Part shown: piece after piece, positions 10,315 to 20,093 of the stretch | Position numbering within the stretch: the stretch's first letter is position 1 | Layout: each line of letters starts with the position of its first letter | Assembly (NCBI GenBank): GCA_003281455.1 | Contig: QCBX01000001.1 | Location: 124,001 to 188,000 of the forward strand | Origin: Prochlorococcus sp. AG-347-J21 | GTDB lineage: Bacteria > Cyanobacteriota > Cyanobacteriia > PCC-6307 > Cyanobiaceae | Reading direction: 5' to 3' | DNA: 64,000 nucleotides | Position numbers and translations under genes: made by a program | The notes under the pieces: model-generated | Told to the model about the DNA's origin: nothing | What the model saw: only the letters and a program-made list of their open reading frames with translations | The model's database searches: none

Positions 10315-11520
10315 ATGGGAGCAAGTAATAAAAATGCCCAAGATAATATCCAACCAAAGGGCAATAAAAAACCTCTTCAGGTACTTCACATAAGCAAGAA
10401 AGATTCTCAAGAAATAAATAATGAGCAAAACAATTCGCAAGAAGATATAAAAAAAGAAAATATTGCAATCAAACCTCAAATCATTAAAGATAATTCAGTA
10501 AAAGAAATTGAGGACAGTAATGAAAAGACTAAGGATTTTGATATTTCTCAACAAGATTTAACTCAACAAGACTTAAATAGACCGCTTAATTTTTCTGAGC
10601 AAAATACAGATTTTCAATTAGAAAGAACAGTTGATGAATTCGATTTTGATGAAAGTGCTTTTTTGGAGGCTTTAAATGCAAATGAGCCAATTGGGGCTAC
10701 TGGAGAAACAATTTCAGGTAAGGTTATAGCAATCGAAAGTGATGGATTATATGTTGACATTGGTGGAAAGGCACCTGGTTATATGCCCAAAAAAGAATGT
10801 GGTTTGGGTGTCATAACTAACTTTAAAGAAAAGTTTTCTATAGGCCTTGAAATGGAAGTTTTGGTTATCAAAGAACAAAATGCTGATGGGATGGTAACAG
10901 TGAGCGCTCGGGCATTAATTCTCAGGCAAAGTTGGGAGAAAGTATCAAGTTCCGCAAAAAATGGGGAATTAATTAACGTCTTAATTAATGGATTTAACAG
11001 AGGTGGGCTTACTTGTGATGTAGATGGATTAAGAGGATTTATCCCCAGATCCCAACTTGAAGATGGTCAAGATTATCAATCTTTTGTTGGCAAAAATCTA
11101 AAAGTGGCGTTTCTTGAGGTTAATCCAGAATCCAGAAAATTAGTTCTCTCTGAGAAGAAAGCATCATTAGTTTCTAAACTTACAAGTCTAGAATTAGGTC
11201 AATTAATTGAAGGAGAAGTTTTAGCTGTAAAACCATATGGCTTTTTTATTGATTTAGGGGGAGCTAGTGGACTTCTTCATCAATCCTCACTAACAAATGG
11301 ATCGATTCGTTCTTTAAGAGAAGTTTTTAGAGAAGGGGAAATTATAAAAGCTTTGATATCTGAAATTGACCTCGAAAAAGGGCGCATTGGTCTCAATACA
11401 GCACTCCTGGAAAACTCTGCGGGAGAATTAATTATTGATAAGCGAAAAGTTATGCAAGAAGCCACAGAGAGAGCATCAAAAACTAAAGCACTCTTCGATA
11501 AAAAAGAACAAGATAAATGA
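10315..11520 (+). CDS. S1 RNA-binding domain protein (ribosomal protein S1 homologue)
   Basis: 401-aa protein with a polar, Gln/Asn/Lys-rich N-terminal third (about residues 1-110) and three S1 (OB-fold) repeats: about 130-203 (beginning GETISGKVIAIESDG), 215-287 and 298-370 (beginning GQLIEGEVLAVKPYG). Short S1 homologues of this kind in cyanobacteria have been annotated as a second rpsA or as a nucleic-acid-binding protein; whether it sits on the ribosome cannot be told from sequence. ATG at 10315. The stop overlaps the start of the Tab2-like gene (ATGA), so the two are translationally coupled. Confidence 0.85.
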   Translation: MGASNKNAQDNIQPKGNKKPLQVLHISKKDSQEINNEQNNSQEDIKKENIAIKPQIIKDNSVKEIEDSNEKTKDFDISQQDLTQQDLNRPLNFSEQNTDFQLERTVDEFDFDESAFLEALNANEPIGATGETISGKVIAIESDGLYVDIGGKAPGYMPKKECGLGVITNFKEKFSIGLEMEVLVIKEQNADGMVTVSARALILRQSWEKVSSSAKNGELINVLINGFNRGGLTCDVDGLRGFIPRSQLEDGQDYQSFVGKNLKVAFLEVNPESRKLVLSEKKASLVSKLTSLELGQLIEGEVLAVKPYGFFIDLGGASGLLHQSSLTNGSIRSLREVFREGEIIKALISEIDLEKGRIGLNTALLENSAGELIIDKRKVMQEATERASKTKALFDKKEQDK

Positions 11521-12422
11521 ACATCAACAAAAAAATAGAGTCAAGTCTTAAATTAAAAATTTCAGATTGGGAATTAGACTTTTACTCAAGACCAATTATT
11601 GAATCAAACGAAAAAAAAAGGTGGGAGTTAATTATTTGCTCTACAAGAAGTTATAAGACAGAAGATATTTTTCTTTGGAATAAAAAATGCCCTGCCAATG
11701 AAGTTAACTCAGTATGGCTTACAAAAGCACTAAATGAAGCAATAAGTGAAGCAAAAAAACAAGGGTGGGAGAAACCTTCAATAGTTCGATTCTGGAGGTC
11801 TTCAATGAAATCGATCATTAAAAAATCTCTGGAGGCCCTTAGTATTGAGGCTATTGTAAGTAGGAGAACTTACGATTTATTTGATAGAATCGAATTTCTC
11901 GAGAAAGAGATTTATCCAAAGGAAAAAGGTTATATAAGAGGTGTATTAGCCCCTACTTTTTCTTCTAAAATGGAAAACCCTCCTCAACCTCTGCCAGAAG
12001 CAGTGAGGGGAGATGCTTTAACTATCTCTGAAATATCAATTGGCGAATTAAAAACAGCCGAAAATTGGCCTATAGAATTTGGAGATATTTTCCCAATTCA
12101 GCCAGATTTAGATGATAATTACTTAGTTCCTGGATTAAGACTTTTTAGCAAAGATAGATCTTTAGCACTTTCTGCATGGTTCAGTTGTTTAGAACCTGTT
12201 AAATTAGTAATGAATAAGAACCAACTCATACTTGAAGCTTCGGAAGATGATAAGTGGCTGGTAACTGATTTACCAGAAAAAGATGCAAACATTTTGAATA
12301 CAAAGTTTTTAAAGAATAAAAAAAATTCTTTTGGTTATCAATTTATTTCCATACAGTCAACGCCTTATATCGAAAAATTTGCAGGATTCTGGATCTTAAG
12401 AGATATTGAATTAATTACATAA
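11517..12422 (+). CDS. Tab2/Atab2-like RNA-binding protein
   Basis: 301-aa homologue of Tab2, the chloroplast factor needed for translation of the photosystem I psaB mRNA in Chlamydomonas and its plant relative Atab2. The N-terminal ISDWELDFYSRPI and RWELIICST segments, the IVRFWRSSM region, and the C-terminal GFWILRDI are family features. In cyanobacteria the role is inferred to be photosystem gene expression or assembly. The ATG overlaps the stop of the S1-domain gene by four bases, and an RNA-binding partner directly upstream fits a shared job in RNA handling. Confidence 0.83.
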   Translation: MNINKKIESSLKLKISDWELDFYSRPIIESNEKKRWELIICSTRSYKTEDIFLWNKKCPANEVNSVWLTKALNEAISEAKKQGWEKPSIVRFWRSSMKSIIKKSLEALSIEAIVSRRTYDLFDRIEFLEKEIYPKEKGYIRGVLAPTFSSKMENPPQPLPEAVRGDALTISEISIGELKTAENWPIEFGDIFPIQPDLDDNYLVPGLRLFSKDRSLALSAWFSCLEPVKLVMNKNQLILEASEDDKWLVTDLPEKDANILNTKFLKNKKNSFGYQFISIQSTPYIEKFAGFWILRDIELIT

Positions 12423-12431
12423 ATTCTGTTT

Positions 12432-12436
12432 AGGAG
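12432..12436 (+). promoter_or_regulatory. Shine-Dalgarno AGGAG ahead of the ATT start
   Basis: AGGAG ten bases past the TAA of the Tab2-like gene, eight bases before ATT at 12445. Strong ribosome-binding sites are rare at neighbouring genes, so its position here decides the start of the YfiH-like gene. Confidence 0.6.
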
Positions 12437-12444
12437 CAGGAACT

Positions 12445-13227
12445 ATTCCTTACAAAGAAATATATTTCTCAAAAGATGAAATTTATATTCAAAACAAAAA
12501 ATTTGAGTATTATTCATCACCTATTCTTAGTCAAAATAATTTCAAACATGCATACTTCACAAAGTCTTGCTCTGAGAAATTTCTTCAATTATTAGGGAAT
12601 CACTTTAATGGAAATTCCATAAATTGTGTTTCCAATCAAATTCACAGTAATGTGATAGTGTTTGGATCTCATTCGCAAAAAGGTACTAAGACTGATGCAG
12701 ATGGTCTTGTTGGCAATAAATGCAGTCAAAACTTATGGGTTTACACAGCTGATTGTATGCCAATATTTTTTGCAGATAAAAGGACAAGAAATGTAGCGAC
12801 CTTGCATTGTGGAAGAAAAGGTTTAGAAAAAAAAATAATAAAAAATCTAGTAAAAATTTTCGATACTTTTGGGACATCAAGAGATGACTTACTTGTTGCA
12901 ATAGGACCAGCGATTTCTAAGGAACATTATCTAGTTGATAAAATGACACTCAATGAATTTTATAGAAAGGCCGAAAACAAAAACATAACTTTCAAATTGA
13001 CTAAAACTAAAAAAGATCTTTGTTTTAGTGATTCAAATCACTTCAGAGAGCAAAACTTTAATCAACTTGATATAAAAAGATCTGCTTATAGACAACTTTT
13101 AAATGAGAACATCCCTCATACAAATATTGACATCTCAAATTTATGCACATACAAATTCAATAATGAATTTTATTCCTGGAGAAGGAGCAAAACAATCTCG
13201 AGACAATGGAATCTTATTTGCTCATAA
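12445..13227 (+). CDS. YfiH/laccase-domain protein, probable ATT start
   Basis: Member of the YfiH (PgeF, polyphenol-oxidase-like) family, which hydrolyses purine nucleosides or damaged peptidoglycan precursors in characterised relatives. The frame is open from 12415 to the TAA at 13225-13227. The three zinc/active-site residues are present: His67 (NQIHSN), Cys104 (TADC) and His121 (LHCG), with spacing 37 and 17, close to the 36 and 17 of the E. coli protein (His71, Cys107, His124). There is no ATG, GTG, TTG or CTG in frame between the upstream stop and 12652; GTG at 12652 would begin three codons after His67. An AGGAG at 12432-12436 lies eight bases before ATT at 12445, which I take as the start (260 aa). 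A sequencing error of an ATG is the main alternative. Confidence 0.75.
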   Translation: MPYKEIYFSKDEIYIQNKKFEYYSSPILSQNNFKHAYFTKSCSEKFLQLLGNHFNGNSINCVSNQIHSNVIVFGSHSQKGTKTDADGLVGNKCSQNLWVYTADCMPIFFADKRTRNVATLHCGRKGLEKKIIKNLVKIFDTFGTSRDDLLVAIGPAISKEHYLVDKMTLNEFYRKAENKNITFKLTKTKKDLCFSDSNHFREQNFNQLDIKRSAYRQLLNENIPHTNIDISNLCTYKFNNEFYSWRRSKTISRQWNLICS

Positions 13228-13233
13228 AGATAA

Positions 13234-13584
13234 TTAGCTTGGACAAATTTCACTACTTAAGTTTTTAGCGACCAATAATTCCGTCATCTCCTTAGTACCT
13301 TTAATATTAAAAACTTTGGCTAACAACACATTCTCTTTGAAACCAAAAGGCTTTATTTTTACTTTGCTCCCCCTTGGGAATTCACTCTTAAGTAAATTAG
13401 TTGCTTCAATCTCATCATTTTCATTTACATCTACACAAAATAATCCAATAGTTAAATTTCTATTTTGATCCCCCACCAAAATAGTATTTGAACTTTTAAT
13501 TTGAAGAATTTCGGCCGAGTTTACTATTACAGGATTAGCAACAATCAAGCAGACTATAATTAAGATTTTTGATAATTTTTTCAA
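13234..13584 (-). CDS. Small exported protein with weak staphylococcal-nuclease-like features
   Basis: 116-aa product with a signal peptide (hydrophobic residues about 5-22, likely cleavage after NSAE or nearby). The mature part has beta-rich segments (TIGLFCVDV, VKIKPFG) that recall the OB-fold of thermonucleases (G-L-x-x-V-D), but the catalytic arginines and acidic cluster are not evident. I would not assign nuclease activity. Start TTG at 13584. It converges on the YfiH gene (stops 6 bases apart) and lies 63 bases downstream of ilvB on the same strand. Confidence 0.6.
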   Translation of the reverse strand: MKKLSKILIIVCLIVANPVIVNSAEILQIKSSNTILVGDQNRNLTIGLFCVDVNENDEIEATNLLKSEFPRGSKVKIKPFGFKENVLLAKVFNIKGTKEMTELLVAKNLSSEICPS

Positions 13585-13647
13585 TTCAGAAATATATAAG
13601 TTTTTTGAATTATTTTAAAGTTAATTTTTCAAAATGACGAAAAAAAA

Positions 13648-15411
13648 TCAGTCTTCACAATTAACATATCCAACCATTTGAGCATTACTTTTACCAGGAG
13701 GAACCATTGGATAACAATTTTCACCTCTTCTGACAAGGATATTAATCAAGGCAGGGCCGTCATGATCAAGCGCATTTTTTAATTCATCCTGTAATTGTTT
13801 TCTATTAGAAATTAAGTATCCTTTAACTCCAAAAGACTCTGCAAGTTTTACAAAATCAGGTTCACCACAACTCATATCAGATGAGGAATATCTTTCATCA
13901 TAGAAACTTTCCTGCCATTGTCTAACCATCCCTTGCCAGCGATTATTGATAATAATCAATTTCACCTTTAGACCATATTGGGATAAGGTTCCTAATTCTT
14001 GAATATTCATTAAGACACTTGCATCTCCTGCAATACAAATTACATCTGAATTAGGTAAAGCTGCTTTTACTCCAATTGCCGCTGGTAATCCAAAACCCAT
14101 AGTTCCTAAGCCTGCACTACTAATCCATTTTCTTGGAGAATTCCTAAGATATTGAGCAGCCCACATCTGATGTTGTCCTACATCTGTAGTTATATAAGCT
14201 TCTGGTGAAAGTTCCCTCACTTTTAAAAGAACTTCCTGAGGGTAAATTTCTCCTTCTTTAGGCGGGTCATATAAAGGGTGTTTATTTTTCCAAAAATCAA
14301 TTTTTTCTAACCAGTTTTTCGTCTGAGAAGTAAATTTATTTTTTAGAGATTGTTCATTAATTTTCAGAACAGCTTTTGAAACATCAGCAACAATTGCAAC
14401 ATCTACACGTCTATTTTTATTAACTTCTGCTGGGTCGATATCTATATGAATTACCTTTGCATTAGGTGCAAAAGTATCTAGTTTCCCTGTCACCCTATCA
14501 TCAAATCTAGCTCCAATAGCAATTAAAAGATCGCATTCTGTAACAGCGAAATTTGCGTAAGCAGTTCCATGCATTCCTAACATCCCTACTGATAAATTGT
14601 CCTTTTCATCAAAAGCACCCTTCCCCATTAAGGTTGTGGTAACTGGTATTTGATAATTCTTTGCCAAAGTTTTTATTTCATCATGAGCTCCTGAAGATAT
14701 TGCCCCACCTCCTACGTATAGAAGAGGTCTCTCAGAATCTTCTATTAACTTAATTGCTTTATTGATATTGCAATCATTAATTTCTCCATTCCTTTTAAAT
14801 CCTTTAGGAATAATCTCACCAGGCAAAACTCTTTGGTAATTAAAGAACTCCTGGCCAACATCTTTGGGTATATCTATTAAAACAGGGCCAGGCCTTCCAG
14901 ATGAGGCTATAAAAAAAGCTTCAGAAACTACTTTCGCGATATCTGATGGATCCCTTATTACCCATGAATGTTTCACTATTGGAAGAGTTATGCCAAAAAT
15001 ATCAGTTTCTTGAAAAGCGTCTGTGCCTATAGCAGGTCTTGGGACTTGACCTGTAACTACAACAAGAGGGACTGAATCCATTTGGGCAGTGGCAATTCCA
15101 GTTACTAAATTTGTTGCACCTGGGCCTGAGGTTCCAAAACATACTCCTACTTCACCAGTAGATCTTGCATATCCATCAGCCGCATGTGAACCACCTTGTT
15201 CATGCCTAACCATGTAGTGCTTTAACCAACCATCTTGTTCTGCCTTATGAACAGCGTCATATATTGGTAGTATGGCTCCCCCAGGATATCCAAATATAAC
15301 TTTTACTCCATGAATTTTTAAAGAATCCATTAGTGCATCTGCACCAGTTATCCAAACTGGATCTTCATGTTTTGAACTACCCTTTGAAAAGGATCTCGAA
15401 GTAAGGGTCAC
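13648..15411 (-). CDS. ilvB: Acetolactate synthase large subunit
   Basis: Thiamine-diphosphate enzyme making acetolactate or acetohydroxybutyrate, the first common step of valine, leucine and isoleucine synthesis. The N-terminal [15 protein letters not shown] and [15 protein letters not shown] hold the ThDP-activating Glu; the central domain binds [17 protein letters not shown] and [13 protein letters not shown] give the ThDP/Mg2+ site. 587 aa with a GTG start at 15411. The regulatory small subunit (ilvN) is not adjacent. The following 136 bases up to hemH hold no gene I can support. Confidence 0.97.
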   Translation of the reverse strand: MTLTSRSFSKGSSKHEDPVWITGADALMDSLKIHGVKVIFGYPGGAILPIYDAVHKAEQDGWLKHYMVRHEQGGSHAADGYARSTGEVGVCFGTSGPGATNLVTGIATAQMDSVPLVVVTGQVPRPAIGTDAFQETDIFGITLPIVKHSWVIRDPSDIAKVVSEAFFIASSGRPGPVLIDIPKDVGQEFFNYQRVLPGEIIPKGFKRNGEINDCNINKAIKLIEDSERPLLYVGGGAISSGAHDEIKTLAKNYQIPVTTTLMGKGAFDEKDNLSVGMLGMHGTAYANFAVTECDLLIAIGARFDDRVTGKLDTFAPNAKVIHIDIDPAEVNKNRRVDVAIVADVSKAVLKINEQSLKNKFTSQTKNWLEKIDFWKNKHPLYDPPKEGEIYPQEVLLKVRELSPEAYITTDVGQHQMWAAQYLRNSPRKWISSAGLGTMGFGLPAAIGVKAALPNSDVICIAGDASVLMNIQELGTLSQYGLKVKLIIINNRWQGMVRQWQESFYDERYSSSDMSCGEPDFVKLAESFGVKGYLISNRKQLQDELKNALDHDGPALINILVRRGENCYPMVPPGKSNAQMVGYVNCED

Positions 15412-15547
15412 TAAAGAAATTCAATATTTACTATAAATATTAAACTCAATTAAATACTTTTGCCTCATTTAGAAATGTAATGTCAGAAATGTATTCAAAA
15501 AAATCTTACATTAAATTAAAAATTATCGAATAAATTTCATTTGTTCT

Positions 15548-16723
15548 TTATAAGATGCCTAATTTATGTAGAGGTCCAGAGCCTGAAATAAGTTCAATAA
15601 AAAGCACAAGAAAAATAATCATAGCAACCCTTCCGTTCCACACCTCTGAACTATTATTCCAGCCCCATTGCCACTTCTCTTGGGGATAAAGTTTAACTTT
15701 TTCAGGCAACTGAGAAGCCTCCTCTATATTAATTAGAGGCCCATCCAAGCAGGAAATTACTAGATCACTAAGACCTTCAATAAAAGTAGGATGAGTATTT
15801 AGAGCCTTAACTCTCCGAAAGTTTTTAATACCAGCCTTTTCAGCAATTTCTTTATATTCAATATCAATTTCTTGCAATGTTTCGATATGCTCTCCAACGA
15901 AACTTATAGGAACCACAATCAAATCATTAACATTTGCCCTTCCAAGATCGGCCAACACTTCTTCTGTATAAGGCTTCAACCATTCAACAGGACCAACTCT
16001 ACTTTGATAAGAAAGTGTATGAGGATTACTATGCCCTAAACTTTTTTCCAGCTCATTTATTATTAATAAAGAACAATCTTCAATTTGTTGTTTGTAAGGG
16101 TCTCCAGCTTCCTCTACGTAACTCTTAGGAACTCCATGAGCAGTGAAAAATATATGGGCTTTTGAAGGTGCTTCACAAAGGGAAATTTGTTCAGAAATTA
16201 ATTCAACCATAGACTTTAAATAACCTGATTGACTGAACCAACTCCTTACACATCTCATTGGAACCTTCTTAAATTCATCATCAGAATCGCGCAATTTTTT
16301 TAATTCCCTAAAGCTCGAACCACTAGTACTTATCGAAAAATGTGGATACAAAGGTATTACAACAACTTGATCTATGCCATCTGCTTTCATATCAGCAATA
16401 GCTGATTCGGTAAAAGGATGCCAATACCTCATAGCGATATAGGTAGTAACATTAAACCCTTTGTCTCTTAATTTAGATTGTAATTCTCTTGCTTGTTGTT
16501 CAGTTATCCTTCTGATAGGTGAACCTCCACCTATAGAGAGGTAGGCCTGTTGTGAAGTTGTACTCCTAAGCGTACTAATTAACCAAGCTAGTGGTTTTTG
16601 AAAAACAGGGAAGGGTGTCCTGATTATTTCTGGATCAGAAAAGAGATTGTATAAGAATGGGCCTACATCAGTAATGCGTTCAGGCCCTCCTAAATTCATT
16701 AGTAAGACGCCTATTTTATCCAT
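15548..16723 (-). CDS. hemH: Ferrochelatase with C-terminal chlorophyll-binding-like helix
   Basis: Inserts Fe2+ into protoporphyrin IX, the last step of haem synthesis. Family signatures include LLMNLGGPE at the N-terminus, the [11 protein letters not shown] segment with the metal-binding His, and [18 protein letters not shown]. The 391-aa length exceeds the bacterial norm because of an added tail (about residues 345-391) whose [10 protein letters not shown] motif matches the conserved helix of light-harvesting/HLIP proteins; this tail is usual in cyanobacterial and plastid type II enzymes and links the enzyme to the membrane. ATG at 16723; divergent from the recombinase gene. Confidence 0.96.
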   Translation of the reverse strand: MDKIGVLLMNLGGPERITDVGPFLYNLFSDPEIIRTPFPVFQKPLAWLISTLRSTTSQQAYLSIGGGSPIRRITEQQARELQSKLRDKGFNVTTYIAMRYWHPFTESAIADMKADGIDQVVVIPLYPHFSISTSGSSFRELKKLRDSDDEFKKVPMRCVRSWFSQSGYLKSMVELISEQISLCEAPSKAHIFFTAHGVPKSYVEEAGDPYKQQIEDCSLLIINELEKSLGHSNPHTLSYQSRVGPVEWLKPYTEEVLADLGRANVNDLIVVPISFVGEHIETLQEIDIEYKEIAEKAGIKNFRRVKALNTHPTFIEGLSDLVISCLDGPLINIEEASQLPEKVKLYPQEKWQWGWNNSSEVWNGRVAMIIFLVLFIELISGSGPLHKLGIL

Positions 16724-16788
16724 TTAAAATTTATGGAGATTGAAAATCAACATTTAAAACGTCATTATATGGACAATTATATAAGTAA

Positions 16789-17958
16789 ATGAACGTAATT
16801 CAGGAAATTAATAATGTCAATGATAAATTTGCTACTCAAGGCAGCAAGCTTAAAATTGAGAAAAGAGGAGAGAAATTAAATATCCGTGGTTCACTACCCT
16901 CTAAAGAAGATAAAAATAACTTTAAAATTCAAAGAATATCTCTTGGTTTAAAGGCTGATATTTCTGGATTAGAGGAGGCCAAAAAAAAATTACAATTAAT
17001 CAATTTGCAATTGGAATTGAATCAATTTGATTGGATTAATTGGATAGGCAAACCTAATAAAAAGGAAATAAGAGATGGTTTTGAATTCCCAAATAGATTA
17101 AATCAATTTGAGGAATTTTTTTTTAAAGAAAATAAAAGTGATTTTCGAACCAGCACTAGAAAAACTACTTGGAGAAGTTCTTACAAACCATATATGAAAA
17201 GAATCCTAAATATTTACAATGACTATCAGAATGAAGCTTTAGAAAAAATATTTCAAAAAACACTTGAGAGTTATAAGGAGGGGACTAGAAGTAGGAAACA
17301 ATGCGCTACTTCTTTAAGTGTTCTGGCTAAGTTTTTGGAAATTAAACTACCAGAAGATTGGAAATTAAACTCTAGAGGATATGGTCTTAGCAAAGCAGGA
17401 TTTAGGGATCTTCCTAAAGACGAGTTAATAGAAAAACTTTGGGAGAAGATACCAAACAATTCTTGGAAATTTGTTTTTGGTTTGATGGCTACATATGGAT
17501 TAAGAAATCATGAAGTATTTTTTTGTGATTTAAGTTCTCTTACTAATTTTGGGGACAAAATTATAAGAGTTTTACCTACCACTAAAACTGGGGAGCATCA
17601 AGTTTGGCCATTTCATCCTGAATGGGTAGAAAAGTTCGAATTATCAAAACTTGGTGAAAATCCAGAACTTCTACCAAATATCAATAGAGACCTTAAAATT
17701 ACAACCTTACAAAATATTGGAAAAAAAATTACAGACCAGTTTAAGCGTTACTCTTTAGAAATAAAACCTTATGATCTGAGGCATGCTTGGGCAGTAAGAA
17801 CAATTTTTTATGATTTACCTGATACTGTGGCTGCCAGAATGATGGGACATTCGGTTAGTTTACATACTCAAACTTATCACCATTGGATTACTAAAAGAGA
17901 TCAACAACAGGCAGTAAATAATGCACTTTTAAAAGTTAACAGAGTTAAAAATATTTAA
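16789..17958 (+). CDS. Tyrosine recombinase/integrase family protein
   Basis: 389-aa lambda-integrase-type recombinase. The catalytic set can be placed as Arg239 (GLRNHEV), Lys266 (TKTGEH), Arg331 (YDLRHAW), His354 (MMGHS) and Tyr363 (TYHHW). The His of the HxxR box is Tyr328 here, a variant seen in some phage integrases. The first 150 residues form a SAM-like arm and core-binding region. No adjacent excisionase, attachment repeat, tRNA or phage gene is visible, and the base composition is like its neighbours, so this appears to be a resident gene rather than part of a recent island. ATG at 16789. Confidence 0.85.
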   Translation: MNVIQEINNVNDKFATQGSKLKIEKRGEKLNIRGSLPSKEDKNNFKIQRISLGLKADISGLEEAKKKLQLINLQLELNQFDWINWIGKPNKKEIRDGFEFPNRLNQFEEFFFKENKSDFRTSTRKTTWRSSYKPYMKRILNIYNDYQNEALEKIFQKTLESYKEGTRSRKQCATSLSVLAKFLEIKLPEDWKLNSRGYGLSKAGFRDLPKDELIEKLWEKIPNNSWKFVFGLMATYGLRNHEVFFCDLSSLTNFGDKIIRVLPTTKTGEHQVWPFHPEWVEKFELSKLGENPELLPNINRDLKITTLQNIGKKITDQFKRYSLEIKPYDLRHAWAVRTIFYDLPDTVAARMMGHSVSLHTQTYHHWITKRDQQQAVNNALLKVNRVKNI

Positions 17959-17996
17959 AGATTTATAATAAATAAATAAATAAAAATAAGGTTCAT

Positions 17997-18689
17997 ATGC
18001 AAGAAAAACCTTCATCTTCCGAGAAAATATTTAACCTCGATAATCAAGCAAATAAACTTGGGATGGGAGGTAAATTATCACCGGATAGTGATGAAAGTTC
18101 TTATAAAAAAAGAATGCAGAAAAGAAAAGATATTCAAGCCGAAAGACTACAAATTAGAAAAACAAAAAAAGGATTATTGATTGTTTTTACAGGAAATGGC
18201 AAGGGCAAGACAACTGCATCTTTAGGTATGGCTTTAAGGACTATAGGGCATGGTTATAAAGTGGCGATAATTCAATTTATCAAGGGAGGCTGGACTACTG
18301 GAGAAGAAAAAGCACTTAAAAACTTGTCTGCAAACATATCTTGGCATTCATTAGGAGAAGGATTTACTTGGGAAACTCAAGACAGAATAAGAGATGAAAA
18401 ATTAGTTCAAGAGGCTTGGCAATTAGCCAAAAAATACATCCAAAACGAATCTTATAAACTTATCATTCTTGATGAAATTAATATTGCAACAAAACTTGGT
18501 TATCTTGCACCCGAAGAAATAATCACCTTTTTAAAAAGCTTTAATAATAGAAGAAATCATATTGTTTTAACTGGAAGGGGAGCATCTGATTCAATTATCA
18601 ATTACGCTGATTTAGTTACTGAGATGAAACTAATAAGACATCCATTTAAAGAACAAGGAATAAAAGCGCAAAAGTGTGTTGAATTTTAG
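17997..18689 (+). CDS. cobO: Cob(I)alamin adenosyltransferase (CobO/BtuR type)
   Basis: Transfers the adenosyl group of ATP to the cobalt of corrinoids, late in cobalamin (in this lineage probably pseudocobalamin) synthesis. The P-loop TGNGKGKTTASLGMA, the IIQFIKGGW segment, LIILDEIN and the LTGRGA motif identify the CobA/CobO/BtuR family. 230 aa, with a polar N-terminal extension of about 55 residues before the domain. ATG at 17997. It follows the recombinase gene by 38 bases. A cobK-like gene at 34.9-35.7 kb is the only other B12 gene in the window. Confidence 0.94.
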   Translation: MQEKPSSSEKIFNLDNQANKLGMGGKLSPDSDESSYKKRMQKRKDIQAERLQIRKTKKGLLIVFTGNGKGKTTASLGMALRTIGHGYKVAIIQFIKGGWTTGEEKALKNLSANISWHSLGEGFTWETQDRIRDEKLVQEAWQLAKKYIQNESYKLIILDEINIATKLGYLAPEEIITFLKSFNNRRNHIVLTGRGASDSIINYADLVTEMKLIRHPFKEQGIKAQKCVEF

Positions 18690-18817
18690 TTGAAGTAAAT
18701 TATTATTTAAAATTTTCATTAGGCAAGTTTAGAAATGTTTAAAGACGCAAGCAATATCTGAACAAAAAATAAAATTGGTGCATTTACTTGCTAAGGTCTT
18801 AAAAGTACAATTATTGA

Positions 18818-19522
18818 ATGGCTTACAAAAGAGTTCTCTTAAAACTTAGTGGTGAAGCACTAATGGGTGAAAAACCTTATGGTATTGATCCTGCTATAGT
18901 CCAGTCAATTGCAGAGGATGTTTCAAAAGTAGTTGAAAATAATGTACAACTTGCAATAGTTGTTGGTGGTGGAAACATTTTTAGGGGGCTTAAAGGATCT
19001 GCAGACGGAATGGATCGCGCGACTGCTGATTATGTAGGGATGCTGGCAACAGTAATGAACGCAATTTCACTCCAAGATGGTCTTGAGAGAGTAGGAGTTG
19101 CAACCAGAGTGCAAACTGCAATCGAAATGCAGGAAATTGCCGAACCCTATATCAGAAGAAGAGCCATGAGGCACCTAGAAAAAGGAAGAGTTGTAGTATT
19201 CGGAGGTGGATGCGGAAATCCATTTTTTACAACTGATACTACGGCAGCTTTGAGGGCAGCAGAGATAAACGCTGAAGTTGTTATGAAGGCTACTAAAGTT
19301 GATGGAGTATACGATCGTGATCCTAATCAATTTAAAGATGCCAAAAAATATTCCTCTCTCAGTTATCAACAGGTTCTTAGTGATGAAATTGCAGTAATGG
19401 ACAGTACTGCGATTGCACTCTGCAAAGACAATAATATCCCAATTATGGTTTTTGATATATTCAAAAAAGGAAATATTTCCAAAGCTGTCGCTGGTGAGCC
19501 AATAGGCTCTTTAATTAGTTAA
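18818..19522 (+). CDS. pyrH: UMP kinase
   Basis: Phosphorylates UMP to UDP. The amino-acid-kinase fold is evident from [10 protein letters not shown] at the N-terminus, [11 protein letters not shown], the [22 protein letters not shown] stretch split around the UMP site, and [14 protein letters not shown]. 234 aa, ATG at 18818. It is followed after 22 bases by frr, the common bacterial pyrH-frr pair, and the two are very likely in one operon. Confidence 0.97.
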   Translation: MAYKRVLLKLSGEALMGEKPYGIDPAIVQSIAEDVSKVVENNVQLAIVVGGGNIFRGLKGSADGMDRATADYVGMLATVMNAISLQDGLERVGVATRVQTAIEMQEIAEPYIRRRAMRHLEKGRVVVFGGGCGNPFFTTDTTAALRAAEINAEVVMKATKVDGVYDRDPNQFKDAKKYSSLSYQQVLSDEIAVMDSTAIALCKDNNIPIMVFDIFKKGNISKAVAGEPIGSLIS

Positions 19523-19544
19523 AGATCATTTAATTTTTTTAATT

Positions 19545-20093
19545 ATGAAAGAAAAAGAAATTCAAGAAAATATGAATAAAAGTATTGAAGCCACACAAAG
19601 GAACTTTAATACAATCAGGACAGGCAGAGCTAATGCTTCCTTATTAGACAGAGTAAGTGTTGAGTACTATGGAGCAGAAACACCAATCAAATCGCTTGCC
19701 ACTATAAGTACTGTTGATTCGCAAACAATTTCAATACAACCTTTTGATATTTCATGTTTACAAGCGATAGAGAAATCTATTTCTATGAGTGATTTAGGTA
19801 TTACTCCAAATAATGATGGGAAAGTAATAAGAATAAATGTTCCTCCTTTAACAGAAGAAAGAAGAAAAGAATTTTGTAAATTAGCCTCTAAATATGCAGA
19901 GGAAGGAAAAGTAGCTTTGAGAAATATCAGAAGAGATGCTGTTGATAAAGAAAAAAAAGACGAAAAAGATGGCCTTATTTCTATTGACGAATCGAGAGAT
20001 AATCAATCTGAAATTCAGAAAATTACCGATAAATATATTGCTTTAATAGAAACTAAATTGTCTGAAAAAGAGAAGGAAATTCTAAAAGTTTGA
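19545..20093 (+). CDS. frr: Ribosome recycling factor
   Basis: Splits post-termination ribosomes together with EF-G. The 182-aa product has the two-domain pattern: helix one with the conserved [15 protein letters not shown], the small beta domain with ISIQPFD, and [12 protein letters not shown] leading into the long helices. ATG at 19545; its final TGA overlaps the TTG start of the flavoprotein gene downstream, which suggests translational coupling. Confidence 0.97.
   Translation: MKEKEIQENMNKSIEATQRNFNTIRTGRANASLLDRVSVEYYGAETPIKSLATISTVDSQTISIQPFDISCLQAIEKSISMSDLGITPNNDGKVIRINVPPLTEERRKEFCKLASKYAEEGKVALRNIRRDAVDKEKKDEKDGLISIDESRDNQSEIQKITDKYIALIETKLSEKEKEILKV

Noticed and set aside
16724-16788. 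Attachment-site repeat beside the recombinase
   Set aside because: I looked for direct repeats on both sides of the gene and for a neighbouring tRNA end and saw neither.
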